Source: an uncultured Faecalibacterium sp. | GTDB taxonomy: Bacteria > Bacillota > Clostridia > Oscillospirales > Ruminococcaceae | Direction: 5' to 3' | Assembly: GCA_900539945.1 (NCBI GenBank) | Contig: UQDV01000003.1 | Span: forward strand, 77,801 to 141,800 | DNA length: 64,000 nt | In this document: in pieces, positions 40,473 through 49,212 of the stretch | How positions within the stretch are numbered: position 1 is the first letter of the stretch | Layout: every line of letters starts with the position of its first letter | The notes under the pieces: model-generated | Database searches by the model: none | What the model was told of the DNA's origin: nothing | Seen by the model: only the letters and a program-made list of their open reading frames with translations | Made by a program: the position numbers and the translations under genes

Positions 40473-41519
40473 ATGGAAAAGAGCTATTCGGAAAGCTACG
40501 CCGCAGCAGGCGTGGACATCACCGCCGGTTACCGTTCGGTCGAACTGATGAAGCAGTATGTGGCCCGCACCATGAACGAGCACTGCATCGGCGGGCTGGG
40601 CGGCTTTGGCGGCCTGTTTGAACTGGACTGCACCGGCTACAAGCACCCGGTGCTGATCTCCGGCACCGACGGCGTGGGCACCAAGCTGAAGATTGCCATG
40701 ATCATGGACAAGCACGACACCATCGGCATCGACTGTGTGGCCATGTGCGTCAACGACGTCATCTGCGCCGGTGCAAAGCCGCTGGTGTTCCTGGACTACA
40801 TCGCCTGCGGCCGCAATATCCCGGAAAAGATCGCCGAGATCGTCAAGGGCGTGGCCGAGGGCTGCGTGCAGGCCGACTGCTCTCTGGTGGGCGGCGAGAC
40901 GGCCGAGCACCCGGGCATGATGCCGGAGGACGAGTACGATCTGGCCGGTTTTACCGTGGGCGTCGTGGACAAGGAAAAGATCCTGAGCAATGACACCATG
41001 AAGCCCGGCGATGTGATCATCGCGCTGCCTTCCACCGGTGTGCACTCCAACGGCTTCTCGCTGGTGCGCAAGATCTTTGACATCGACGGCAACCCCGACG
41101 TGCTGCACACCACGCCCGCCGAGCTGGGCGGCAAGAGCCTGGGCGAGGCCCTGCTGGCTCCCACTAAAATTTACGTTAAGCCGGTGCTCAAGGTGCTGGA
41201 GGAAGTGGATGTCAAGGGCATTTCCCACATCACCGGCGGCGGCTTCTACGAGAACATTCCCCGCAGCCTGAAGAAGGGCTGCTGCGCCCGCATCCACAAG
41301 GCGGACGTCCGCACCCCGGCACTGTTCCACCTGATGCAGAAGGAGGGCGGCATCTCCGAGCACGATATGTTCAACACCTTCAACATGGGCGTGGGCATGG
41401 TGCTCACCGTGCCCGCCGAGCAGGCCGACAAGGCGCTGGAGATCCTGCACGCCAACGGTGAGCCGGAGGCTTACCGTCTGGGCGTCATCGCAGAAGGCGA
41501 GGGTGTGGAGCTGTGCTGA
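40473..41519 (+). CDS. purM: Phosphoribosylformylglycinamidine cyclo-ligase
   Basis: PurM (AIR synthetase) closes the imidazole ring with ATP. The 348-residue product carries the AGVDITAGYRSVELMK start, the GGFGGLFELD segment, SGTDGVGTKLKIA, VNDVICAGAKPLVFLDYIA, GGETAEHPGMM and HITGGGFYENIPR, all family motifs. TTAGGAG lies before ATG 40473, 4 bp after purF. Its last codons overlap the GTG start of purN. Confidence 0.96.
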   Translation: MEKSYSESYAAAGVDITAGYRSVELMKQYVARTMNEHCIGGLGGFGGLFELDCTGYKHPVLISGTDGVGTKLKIAMIMDKHDTIGIDCVAMCVNDVICAGAKPLVFLDYIACGRNIPEKIAEIVKGVAEGCVQADCSLVGGETAEHPGMMPEDEYDLAGFTVGVVDKEKILSNDTMKPGDVIIALPSTGVHSNGFSLVRKIFDIDGNPDVLHTTPAELGGKSLGEALLAPTKIYVKPVLKVLEEVDVKGISHITGGGFYENIPRSLKKGCCARIHKADVRTPALFHLMQKEGGISEHDMFNTFNMGVGMVLTVPAEQADKALEILHANGEPEAYRLGVIAEGEGVELC

Positions 41520-42109
41520 ACATTGCAGTGTTAGTTTCCGGCGGCGGCACCAACCTGCAGGCCCTGCTGGACAGTGAGGCCCGCGGCGAGAACCCCGACG
41601 GAAAGATCACCCTTGTGGTGGCCTCCAAGCCCGGCGTCTATGCGCTGGAACGTGCCGCAAAGGCCGGTGTGGAGAGCTGCGTGGTGCGCCGCAGGGACTA
41701 CGACAACAGTGAAGAGTTTGACGCGGCCCTGCTGGGCACGCTGAAAGCACACAACATCGACCTTGTGGTGCTGGCAGGCTTTCTGTCGGTGCTGGGGCCC
41801 AGCGTCATCGCGGCCTATCCGCGCCGCATCCTGAACGTGCACCCGGCGCTCATCCCGTCCTTCTGCGGGCCGGGCATGTACGGCCTGCGCCCCCATGAAG
41901 CGGCCCTTGCCCGTGGCTGCAAGGTGACCGGTGCGACGGTTCACTTTGTGAACGAAGAATGCGACGGCGGGCCCATCCTGCTGCAGAAGGCCGTGGACAT
42001 CCTGCCCGGCGACACCCCGGAGGTGCTGCAGAAACGGGTCATGGAGCAGGCCGAGTGGAAGTTGCTGCCCAAGGCGGTCGCCATGGTGTGCAGCGGAGAG
42101 ATCGAGTGA
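41513..42109 (+). CDS. purN: Phosphoribosylglycinamide formyltransferase
   Basis: PurN formylates GAR with 10-formyl-THF. The 198-residue protein has VLVSGGGTNLQALLDS at the N-terminus and the folate-binding VLAGFLSVLGPSVIAAYPRRILNVHPALIPSF, containing the catalytic Asn-His pair. ATVHFVNEECDGGPILLQ contains the conserved Asp. The GTG at 41513 overlaps the purM stop and has GGAG close upstream. The motif order is complete, so the enzyme should be active. Confidence 0.95.
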   Translation: MLNIAVLVSGGGTNLQALLDSEARGENPDGKITLVVASKPGVYALERAAKAGVESCVVRRRDYDNSEEFDAALLGTLKAHNIDLVVLAGFLSVLGPSVIAAYPRRILNVHPALIPSFCGPGMYGLRPHEAALARGCKVTGATVHFVNEECDGGPILLQKAVDILPGDTPEVLQKRVMEQAEWKLLPKAVAMVCSGEIE

Positions 42110-42120
42110 GGAGAACAACA

Positions 42121-42921
42121 ATGGAAAAGATCGACCTGAACGAATATCTGGCCTCCAACGAATACCCCGGCCGCGGCATTGCGGTGGCAAAGGCCCCGGA
42201 CGGCCGACAGATGTTCATCGGCTACTTCATCATGGGCCGCAGCGAGAACAGCCGCAACCGTGTGTTCGACCCCGTGCCGGAGCGCGGCGGCATCTGCACC
42301 ATGGCAGCCGACCCCGCCAAGCTGGAGGACCCCAGCCTGATCATCTATAACCCGGTGCTGACGCTGGGCCGTACCCACATCGTGACCAACGGCGACCAGA
42401 CCGATACCATCTATGACCTGATGAGCCAGGGCAAGAGCTTTGCGGATGCACTGCGCACCCGCACCTTTGAGCCGGACGGCCCCAACTACACCCCCCGCAT
42501 CTCTGCGGTGGTGTATGCGGACGGCAGCTACCAGATGAGCATCCTCAAGTCTGCCGACGGCAACGGCGACAGCGTGCAGCGCTATTTCTTTGATTACCCC
42601 CAGCCCGTGGCCGGAGAGGGCCACTTCATCAGCACCTACAAGCACAATGGCAGCCCCATCCCCAGCTTTGAGGGCGAGCCCCTGCGCTTTGCCTGCCCCC
42701 GCACCATCGGCGACTTTGCCCACGGCCTGTGGAGCAGCCTGAACGCCGACAACAAGGTGAGCCTGTTTGCCCGGGTCATCGACCTGGAGAGCGGCGAGAG
42801 CGGCGACATGATCTTCAACAAATACGACGCCGTGTGCAGCGATCTGGACGACCCCGAAGAGCCGGAGCTGCTGCCCGAAGAGCTGGAACTGCTCAAAAAG
42901 CTTGACGCGGAAGAAGAATAA
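42121..42921 (+). CDS. IMP cyclohydrolase, PurO-like
   Basis: The 266-residue protein resembles the PF07826 IMP cyclohydrolase family first described as archaeal PurO: it starts with EYLASNEYPGRGIAV, has YFIMGRSENSRNRVF, and later TYKHNGSPIPSFEGEP. It would close FAICAR to IMP, the last purine step, in place of the N-terminal half of PurH. It lies directly before the stand-alone formyltransferase gene. The C-terminal acidic tail (PEEPELLPEELELL) is low-complexity. An AGGAG-type site lies before ATG 42121. Confidence 0.85.
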   Translation: MEKIDLNEYLASNEYPGRGIAVAKAPDGRQMFIGYFIMGRSENSRNRVFDPVPERGGICTMAADPAKLEDPSLIIYNPVLTLGRTHIVTNGDQTDTIYDLMSQGKSFADALRTRTFEPDGPNYTPRISAVVYADGSYQMSILKSADGNGDSVQRYFFDYPQPVAGEGHFISTYKHNGSPIPSFEGEPLRFACPRTIGDFAHGLWSSLNADNKVSLFARVIDLESGESGDMIFNKYDAVCSDLDDPEEPELLPEELELLKKLDAEEE

Positions 42922-42956
42922 GAGTACACCATAGAGGAACCAAGGAGGATGCACCA

Positions 42957-44138
42957 ATGAATGAACTCGCACTGAAGTACGGCTGCAACCCCAACCAGAA
43001 GCCCAGCCGCATTTATATGGAAGATGGCTCTGACCTGCCCGTTACTGTTCTGAACGGCAAGCCTGGCTACATCAATTTTCTGGATGCCCTCAACTCCATC
43101 CAGCTGGTCAAGGAGCTGAAGGCGGCCTGCGACCTGCCCGCAGCAGCCTCCTTCAAGCATGTGTCCCCGGCAGGTGCTGCCCTGGGCCTGCCCCTCACCG
43201 AGGTGGAGCGCAAGATGTACCACATCGCCCCGGATGCAGAGCTGTCCCCGCTGGCCTGCGCCTACGCCCGCGCCCGCGGTGCCGACCGCATGTCCTCCTT
43301 CGGCGACTGGATCGCCCTGTCGGATGTGTGCGACGTGCCCACCGCAAAGCTGATCCAGCACGAGGTGTCCGACGGCATCATCGCACCGGGCTACGAGCCG
43401 GAAGCACTGGCGATCCTGTCCGGCAAGAAGAAGGGCAACTACAACGTGGTGGCCATCGACCCCGCCTACAAGCCCGCACCCATCGAGCACAAGCAGGTGT
43501 ACGGCATCACCTTTGAGCAGGGCCGCAACGAGCTGGAGATCAACGCCGACACCATGCTGAACAACTGGGTCACCGAGAACAAGGACGTGACCGAGGAGCA
43601 GAAACGCGATCTGGTCATTGCCCTCATCACCCTCAAGTACACCCAGTCCAACAGCGTGTGCTACACCGCCGGCGGTCAGACCATCGGCGTGGGTGCCGGC
43701 CAGCAGAGCCGCATCCACTGCACCCGTCTGGCAGGCCAGAAGGCTGACAACTGGCAGCTGCGCCACATGGACAAGGTACTGAACCTGCCCTTCCGTGACG
43801 ATATCGCCAAGCCCAACCGGGACAACGCCATTGATGTTTACATCGGCGACACCCCGGAGGATGTCATCGGCGACGATGTCTGGGCCGAGACCTTCACCGA
43901 GCAGCCCGCCCCGCTGACCGCCGAGGAAAAGAAGGAATACCTGAGCAAGGTCACCGGCGTGTGCCTGGGCTCCGACGCTTTCTTCCCCTTCGGCGACAAC
44001 ATCGAGCGTGCCCGCCGCTCCGGCGTGACCGCCATCGTGCAGCCCGGCGGTTCCATCCGTGACCAGCAGGTCATTGATACCTGCAACAAGTACGGCATCG
44101 CCATGGCCTTCTGCGGCCTGCGGCTGTTCCATCACTAA
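42957..44138 (+). CDS. AICAR formyltransferase (stand-alone PurH C-domain)
   Basis: This 393-residue protein corresponds to the AICAR transformylase part of PurH only: ALKYGCNPNQKPSRIY, the substrate-binding FKHVSPAGAALG, SFGDWIALS, TQSNSVCYTAGGQTIGVGAGQQSRIHCTRLA and the end DAFFPFGDNIERARRSGVTAIVQPGGSIRDQ. No MGS-like IMP cyclohydrolase domain is attached. That activity is supplied by the PurO-like gene just upstream. AAGGAGG precedes ATG 42957. Confidence 0.92.
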   Translation: MNELALKYGCNPNQKPSRIYMEDGSDLPVTVLNGKPGYINFLDALNSIQLVKELKAACDLPAAASFKHVSPAGAALGLPLTEVERKMYHIAPDAELSPLACAYARARGADRMSSFGDWIALSDVCDVPTAKLIQHEVSDGIIAPGYEPEALAILSGKKKGNYNVVAIDPAYKPAPIEHKQVYGITFEQGRNELEINADTMLNNWVTENKDVTEEQKRDLVIALITLKYTQSNSVCYTAGGQTIGVGAGQQSRIHCTRLAGQKADNWQLRHMDKVLNLPFRDDIAKPNRDNAIDVYIGDTPEDVIGDDVWAETFTEQPAPLTAEEKKEYLSKVTGVCLGSDAFFPFGDNIERARRSGVTAIVQPGGSIRDQQVIDTCNKYGIAMAFCGLRLFHH

Positions 44139-44152
44139 GAGAAGGTGTAAAA

Positions 44153-45457
44153 ATGAGCAAAAAAATTCTGGTGATTGGCGGCGGCGGCCGCGAACATGCC
44201 ATTATCAAAGCACTGAAGAAAAGCCCCGACTGCGGCGAGATCTGGTGCGCACCCGGCAACGGCGGCATCCGCTACGACGCCAAGTGCAAGAACATCAAGG
44301 CCACCGATGTGGAGACCATGGTGGGCTTTGCCGTTGAGGAAAAGTTTGACTACGTCGTGGTGGCGCAGGATGACCCGCTGGCCCTGGGCATGGTGGACGA
44401 GCTGGCAAAGGCCGGCATCCCGGCTTTCGGCCCGGACAAGGCCGCTGCCCGCATCGAGGCCTCCAAGGTGTTCTCCAAGGACCTGATGAAGAAATACGGC
44501 ATCCCCACCGCGAAGTATGAGACGTTTGATGACCCGGCCAAGGTCATGGCGTACATCAAGGCCGAGGGCAAGTACCCGGTGGTCATCAAGGCCGACGGCC
44601 TGGCTCTGGGCAAGGGCGTGCTGATCTGCGAGAACGAGCAGCAGGCCGCCGACGGCGTCAAGGAGATCATGCTGGACAAGAAGTTCGGCGCATCCGGCAA
44701 CCATGTGGTGGTGGAAGAGTTCCTCACCGGCCCGGAGGTCAGCGTGCTGAGTTTTACCGACGGCAAGGTGGTCAAGCCCATGGTGTCGTCCATGGACCAC
44801 AAGCGTGCCAACGACCACGACACCGGCCTGAACACCGGCGGCATGGGCACCGTTGCCCCGAACCCCTACTACACCCCGGAGATCGCCGCCGAGTGCATGG
44901 AAAAGATCTTCCTGCCCACCATCCATGCCATGAACGCCGAGGGCTGCCCCTTCAAGGGCTGCCTGTACTTCGGCCTGATGCTCACCCCGGACGGCCCCAA
45001 GGTCATCGAGTACAACTGCCGTTTCGGCGACCCCGAGACCCAGGTGGTGCTGCCCCTGCTGGAGGGCGACCTGCTGCACATCATGGAGGCCTGCACCAAC
45101 GGCACCCTGGCCGACGAGGAGGTCAAGTTCTCGGACGGCGCAGCCGCCTGCGTCATTCTGGCCTCCGGCGGCTACCCGGTGGCCTATGAGAAGGGCAAGC
45201 CCATCTCCGGCCTGGTGGACGGTCAGCTGCCGGACGAAGAGAATGTGACGGTGTACCACTCCGGTACGGCCCTCACCGAGGACGGCCAGCTTGTGACCAA
45301 CGGCGGCCGTGTGCTGGGCGTGACCGCCACCGGCCCGCGCCTGACCAACGCCCTGAGCCACGCCTATGAGGCAGCCGAGAAGATCCATTTCGACAAGCTG
45401 CACAAGCGCAGCGACATCGGCCTGCGTGCGCTGAAGGCACTGGCAGAAAAGCAGTAA
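44153..45457 (+). CDS. purD: Phosphoribosylamine--glycine ligase
   Basis: PurD (GAR synthetase) is an ATP-grasp ligase. The 434-residue product begins KILVIGGGGREHAIIKAL and contains FGPDKAAARIEASKVFSKDLMKKYGIPTA. The ATP-binding VVIKADGLALGKGV, the TGGMGTVAPNPYYT motif and the metal site IEYNCRFGDPETQ follow. GAAGGTG lies before ATG 44153. It is 14 bp from the formyltransferase gene. Confidence 0.96.
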   Translation: MSKKILVIGGGGREHAIIKALKKSPDCGEIWCAPGNGGIRYDAKCKNIKATDVETMVGFAVEEKFDYVVVAQDDPLALGMVDELAKAGIPAFGPDKAAARIEASKVFSKDLMKKYGIPTAKYETFDDPAKVMAYIKAEGKYPVVIKADGLALGKGVLICENEQQAADGVKEIMLDKKFGASGNHVVVEEFLTGPEVSVLSFTDGKVVKPMVSSMDHKRANDHDTGLNTGGMGTVAPNPYYTPEIAAECMEKIFLPTIHAMNAEGCPFKGCLYFGLMLTPDGPKVIEYNCRFGDPETQVVLPLLEGDLLHIMEACTNGTLADEEVKFSDGAAACVILASGGYPVAYEKGKPISGLVDGQLPDEENVTVYHSGTALTEDGQLVTNGGRVLGVTATGPRLTNALSHAYEAAEKIHFDKLHKRSDIGLRALKALAEKQ

Positions 45458-45481
45458 AAATGATTAAGGGGGAACTTACCC

Positions 45482-48400
45482 ATGGTCTATCGTATTTATG
45501 TGGAAAAAAAGCCCGGCTTTGACGTCGAGGCAAACGGCCTGAAGAACGAGCTCACCGGCCTGCTGGGCATCCGGTCGCTCACCGGCCTGCGCCTGCTCAA
45601 CCGCTACGACGTGGAGGGCATCGACGAGGTGCTGTTCCACCAGTGCGTCAGCACCGTGTTCAGCGAGCCGCCGGTGGACAACACCTATGCCCAGCTGCCG
45701 GAGCATGAGGGCGCGGCATTTGCCGTGGAGTACCTGCCCGGCCAGTTCGACCAGCGTGCCGATTCCGCCGCCGAGTGCATCCAGCTCATCAGCCAGGGCG
45801 AGCGCCCGCTGGTGCGCTCTGCCCGCGTCTATCTGCTGGAAGGCGCCCTGACCGACGAGCAGCTGGCCGAGATCAAAAAATATGTCATCAACCCGGTGGA
45901 GGCCCGTGAGGCTTCGCTGGACAAGAAGGCTACCCTGAAAATGGAGTACCCCGTGCCCACCGCTGTGGCGGTGCTGGACGGCTTCAACCAGCTGGACGAA
46001 GAGGGCCTGAAAAAGTTCATCGACGAGAACGGCCTGGCCATGGATCTGGGCGACATCAAGTTCTGCCAGGAGTATTTCCGCTCCGAGCAGCGCGACCCCA
46101 CCATCACCGAGATCAAGATGATCGACACCTACTGGTCCGATCACTGCCGCCACACCACCTTCGGCACCATCCTGGACGATGTGCAGATCGACGACGAAGT
46201 GGTGCAGGCTGCCTTTGACCGCTACATGGCCATGCGCAAGGATCTGGGCCGCGAGGGCAAGCCCCGCTGCATGATGGATCTGGCTACCATCGGTGCCAAG
46301 GAGCTGAAGAAGCAGGGCATCCTGAAGAACCTCGACGAGTCCGACGAGATCAACGCCTGCACCGTGAAGATCAAGTGCGACGTGAACGGCAAGGACGAGG
46401 ACTGGCTGTTCCTGTTCAAGAACGAGACCCACAACCACCCCACCGAGATCGAGCCCTTCGGCGGCGCAGCCACCTGCATCGGCGGTGCCATCCGCGACCC
46501 GCTGTCCGGCCGCAGCTACGTCTATCAGGCCATGCGTGTGACCGGTGCCGGTGACCCGCTGGTGCCCGTGAGCGAGACTTTGCCCGGCAAGCTGCCCCAG
46601 CGCAAGCTGGTGACCACCGCCGCCGCCGGTTATTCCTCCTACGGCAACCAGATCGGTCTGGCTACCGGTCAGGTGGATGAGATCTACCACCCCGGCTATG
46701 TGGCAAAGCGCATGGAGATCGGTGCGGTGGTGGGTGCCACCCCGGCTTCCCATGTGCGCCGCGAGTGCCCGGCTCCCGGGGATGTGATCGTGCTGCTGGG
46801 CGGCCGCACCGGCCGCGACGGCGTGGGCGGTGCCACCGGTTCCTCCAAGGCCCACAAGCTGGACAGCCTGGAGCACTGCGGTGCCGAGGTGCAGAAGGGC
46901 AATGCCCCCATCGAGCGCAAGCTGCAGCGTCTGTTCCGCCGTGAGGACGCCTGCAAGATGATCAAGCGCTGCAACGACTTTGGCGCAGGCGGCGTGTCGG
47001 TGGCCATCGGCGAGCTGGCCGACGGCCTGTACATCGACCTGAACAAGGTCACCAAGAAGTACGACGGCCTGGACGGCACCGAGCTGGCCATCAGCGAGAG
47101 CCAGGAGCGCATGGCTGTGGCGCTTGCCCCGGAGGACGTGGACAAATTCATCGCCATCGCCAATGAAGAGAACCTCGAGGCTACCCCTGTGGCCAAGGTC
47201 ACCGAGGAAAAGCGCCTGAACATGGTGTGGAACGGTGTGTCCATCGTGAACATCAGCCGCGAGTTTTTGAACTCCAACGGTGCCGAGAAGCACCAGAACG
47301 TCCATGTGGAAAAGGGCAGCGTCTGGCAGCCCCAGTGGGCCGGCCTGACCTTCAGCCAGAAGATGAAGAACATGGTGGGTGACCTGAACGTCTGCAGCAA
47401 GAAGGGCCTTTCCGAGCGGTTCGACTCCACCATCGGTGCCGCTACCGTGCTCATGCCCTTTGGCGGTGCTTACCAGCTGACCCCCCAGAACGCCATGGTA
47501 GCAAAGCTGCCGGTGGACGGCGAGACCAGCACCTGCTCCGGCATGGCCTGGGGCTTCAACCCCTACCTGATGAGCGCCGACCAGTACAAGGGCGCCCGTC
47601 TGGCCGTGGTGGAAAGCGTGACCAAGCTGGTGGCCACCGGCTTCCGCTATGAGGACGCTTACCTCACCTTCCAGGAATACTTCGAGCGCCTGGGCACCGC
47701 CCCGGAGCGCTGGGGCAAGCCGCTGGCCGCCCTGCTGGGCGCACTGGATGCCCAGATGGGCCTGGGCATCGCCTCCATCGGCGGCAAGGACAGCATGTCC
47801 GGCTCCTTTGAGAAGCTGGATGTGCCTCCCACGCTGGTGTCCTTCGCCACTGCCATCGGCAAGGCAAACAAGGTGGTCTCCACCGAGTTCAAGAAGCCCG
47901 AGAGCACCGTGGTGCTCATCCGTCCCATCACCGACCCGGAGACCGGCTGCCCCAACTTCTTCTCCCTGAAGGCCAACTACAAGGTCGTGGAGGACATGAT
48001 CGAGGAGGGCATGGTGGCCTCTGCCTGCTCCGTGGGCTACGGCGGCATTGCCGAGGCCCTGTTCAAGATGGGTCTGGGCAACCACATCGGTTTCAAGATG
48101 CGGGCAGACCTGACCACCCACCAGATGTTCGAGCCCATGTACGGCTCCATCGTGCTGGAAATGGTGTCCGACGCACCCGCCGGTGAGATCCTGGGCGAGA
48201 CCACCAAGGAATACACCTTCGAGGCCTGCGGCGAAACGCTGGATATGGCACAGCTGCAGGAGATCTGGGAGGCCAAGCTGGAGCCGGTGTACCCCTACCG
48301 CAAGGCAGGCCCCACCGTGGAGCCCATCACCGGCAGCCTGACCGCCCCCGCCGCACCCAAGATCGGTGTGGCAAAGCCCAAGGTCATCATCCCGGTGTTC

Positions 48401-49174
48401 CCCGGCACCAACTGTGAGTATGACACCGCAAAGGCCTTTGCCCGTGCCGGTGCCGACCCGGAGATCCTGGTCATCCGCAACCTGACCCCCGCCGACGTCA
48501 CGGCCAGCTGCGAAGCACTGGTCAAGGCCATCGACAACAGCCAGATCGTGATGCTGCCCGGCGGCTTCTCCGGCGGCGACGAGCCGGACGGCAGCGCCAA
48601 GTTCATTGCCTCCTTCTTCCGCAGCCCGGCGGTCACCGAGGCAGTGCGCCGTCTGCTGCAGCAGCGCGACGGCCTGATGCTGGGCATCTGCAACGGCTTC
48701 CAGGCCCTGATCAAGCTGGGTCTGGTGCCTTACGGCGATATCCGCCCCATCACGGCTTATGATCCCACCCTGACCTTCAACACCATCGGCCGCCACCAGA
48801 GCATGCTGGTGCGCACCCGCATCGCCTCCACCGGCAGCCCCTGGCTGAGCAAGTGCGCCGTGGGCGACGAGCACACTGTGGCCATCAGCCACGGCGAAGG
48901 CCGTTTCGTGGCTCCGCAGGAGGTGCTGGACACCCTGATCAAGAACGGTCAGGTGGCCACTCAGTATGTGGACCTGACCGGCACGCCCACCATGGATCAG
49001 CGCTGCAACCCCAACGGCTCGGTGCTGGCCATCGAGGGCATCACCAGCCCGGACGGCCGTGTGTTCGGCAAGATGGGCCACTCGGAGCGCAGCGGCGAGT
49101 ATCTGTACAAGAACGTCACCGGCGACAAGTACCAGCCGATCTTTGAGGGCGGCGTGGACTATTTCAAGGTTTGA
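45482..49174 (+). CDS. purL: Phosphoribosylformylglycinamidine synthase, large single-chain type
   Basis: FGAM synthase converts FGAR to FGAM with ATP and glutamine. At 1230 residues this is the large form with all parts in one chain. There is a PurS-like N-terminal region and a linker, then AIR-synthase-like repeats (TYWSDHCRHTTF, NETHNHPTEIEPFGGAATCIGGAIRD). The glutaminase domain (about 960-1230) carries PVFPGTNCEYDTA, the nucleophile Cys in GICNGFQALIKLG, and ISHGEGRFV. Separate purS and purQ genes are accordingly absent. A GGGGGAA-type site precedes ATG 45482. Confidence 0.95.
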   Translation: MVYRIYVEKKPGFDVEANGLKNELTGLLGIRSLTGLRLLNRYDVEGIDEVLFHQCVSTVFSEPPVDNTYAQLPEHEGAAFAVEYLPGQFDQRADSAAECIQLISQGERPLVRSARVYLLEGALTDEQLAEIKKYVINPVEAREASLDKKATLKMEYPVPTAVAVLDGFNQLDEEGLKKFIDENGLAMDLGDIKFCQEYFRSEQRDPTITEIKMIDTYWSDHCRHTTFGTILDDVQIDDEVVQAAFDRYMAMRKDLGREGKPRCMMDLATIGAKELKKQGILKNLDESDEINACTVKIKCDVNGKDEDWLFLFKNETHNHPTEIEPFGGAATCIGGAIRDPLSGRSYVYQAMRVTGAGDPLVPVSETLPGKLPQRKLVTTAAAGYSSYGNQIGLATGQVDEIYHPGYVAKRMEIGAVVGATPASHVRRECPAPGDVIVLLGGRTGRDGVGGATGSSKAHKLDSLEHCGAEVQKGNAPIERKLQRLFRREDACKMIKRCNDFGAGGVSVAIGELADGLYIDLNKVTKKYDGLDGTELAISESQERMAVALAPEDVDKFIAIANEENLEATPVAKVTEEKRLNMVWNGVSIVNISREFLNSNGAEKHQNVHVEKGSVWQPQWAGLTFSQKMKNMVGDLNVCSKKGLSERFDSTIGAATVLMPFGGAYQLTPQNAMVAKLPVDGETSTCSGMAWGFNPYLMSADQYKGARLAVVESVTKLVATGFRYEDAYLTFQEYFERLGTAPERWGKPLAALLGALDAQMGLGIASIGGKDSMSGSFEKLDVPPTLVSFATAIGKANKVVSTEFKKPESTVVLIRPITDPETGCPNFFSLKANYKVVEDMIEEGMVASACSVGYGGIAEALFKMGLGNHIGFKMRADLTTHQMFEPMYGSIVLEMVSDAPAGEILGETTKEYTFEACGETLDMAQLQEIWEAKLEPVYPYRKAGPTVEPITGSLTAPAAPKIGVAKPKVIIPVFPGTNCEYDTAKAFARAGADPEILVIRNLTPADVTASCEALVKAIDNSQIVMLPGGFSGGDEPDGSAKFIASFFRSPAVTEAVRRLLQQRDGLMLGICNGFQALIKLGLVPYGDIRPITAYDPTLTFNTIGRHQSMLVRTRIASTGSPWLSKCAVGDEHTVAISHGEGRFVAPQEVLDTLIKNGQVATQYVDLTGTPTMDQRCNPNGSVLAIEGITSPDGRVFGKMGHSERSGEYLYKNVTGDKYQPIFEGGVDYFKV

Positions 49175-49212
49175 TGGTACAATAATAAAAAACCATCAGG
49201 AGGAAACAACCA

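Noticed and set aside
45476..49081. Minus-strand open frame of 1201 codons opposite purL
   Set aside because: It is a mirror frame of a high-GC coding region. Its translation is rich in His, Gly, Val and Gln without any domain, and purL fits perfectly on the plus strand.
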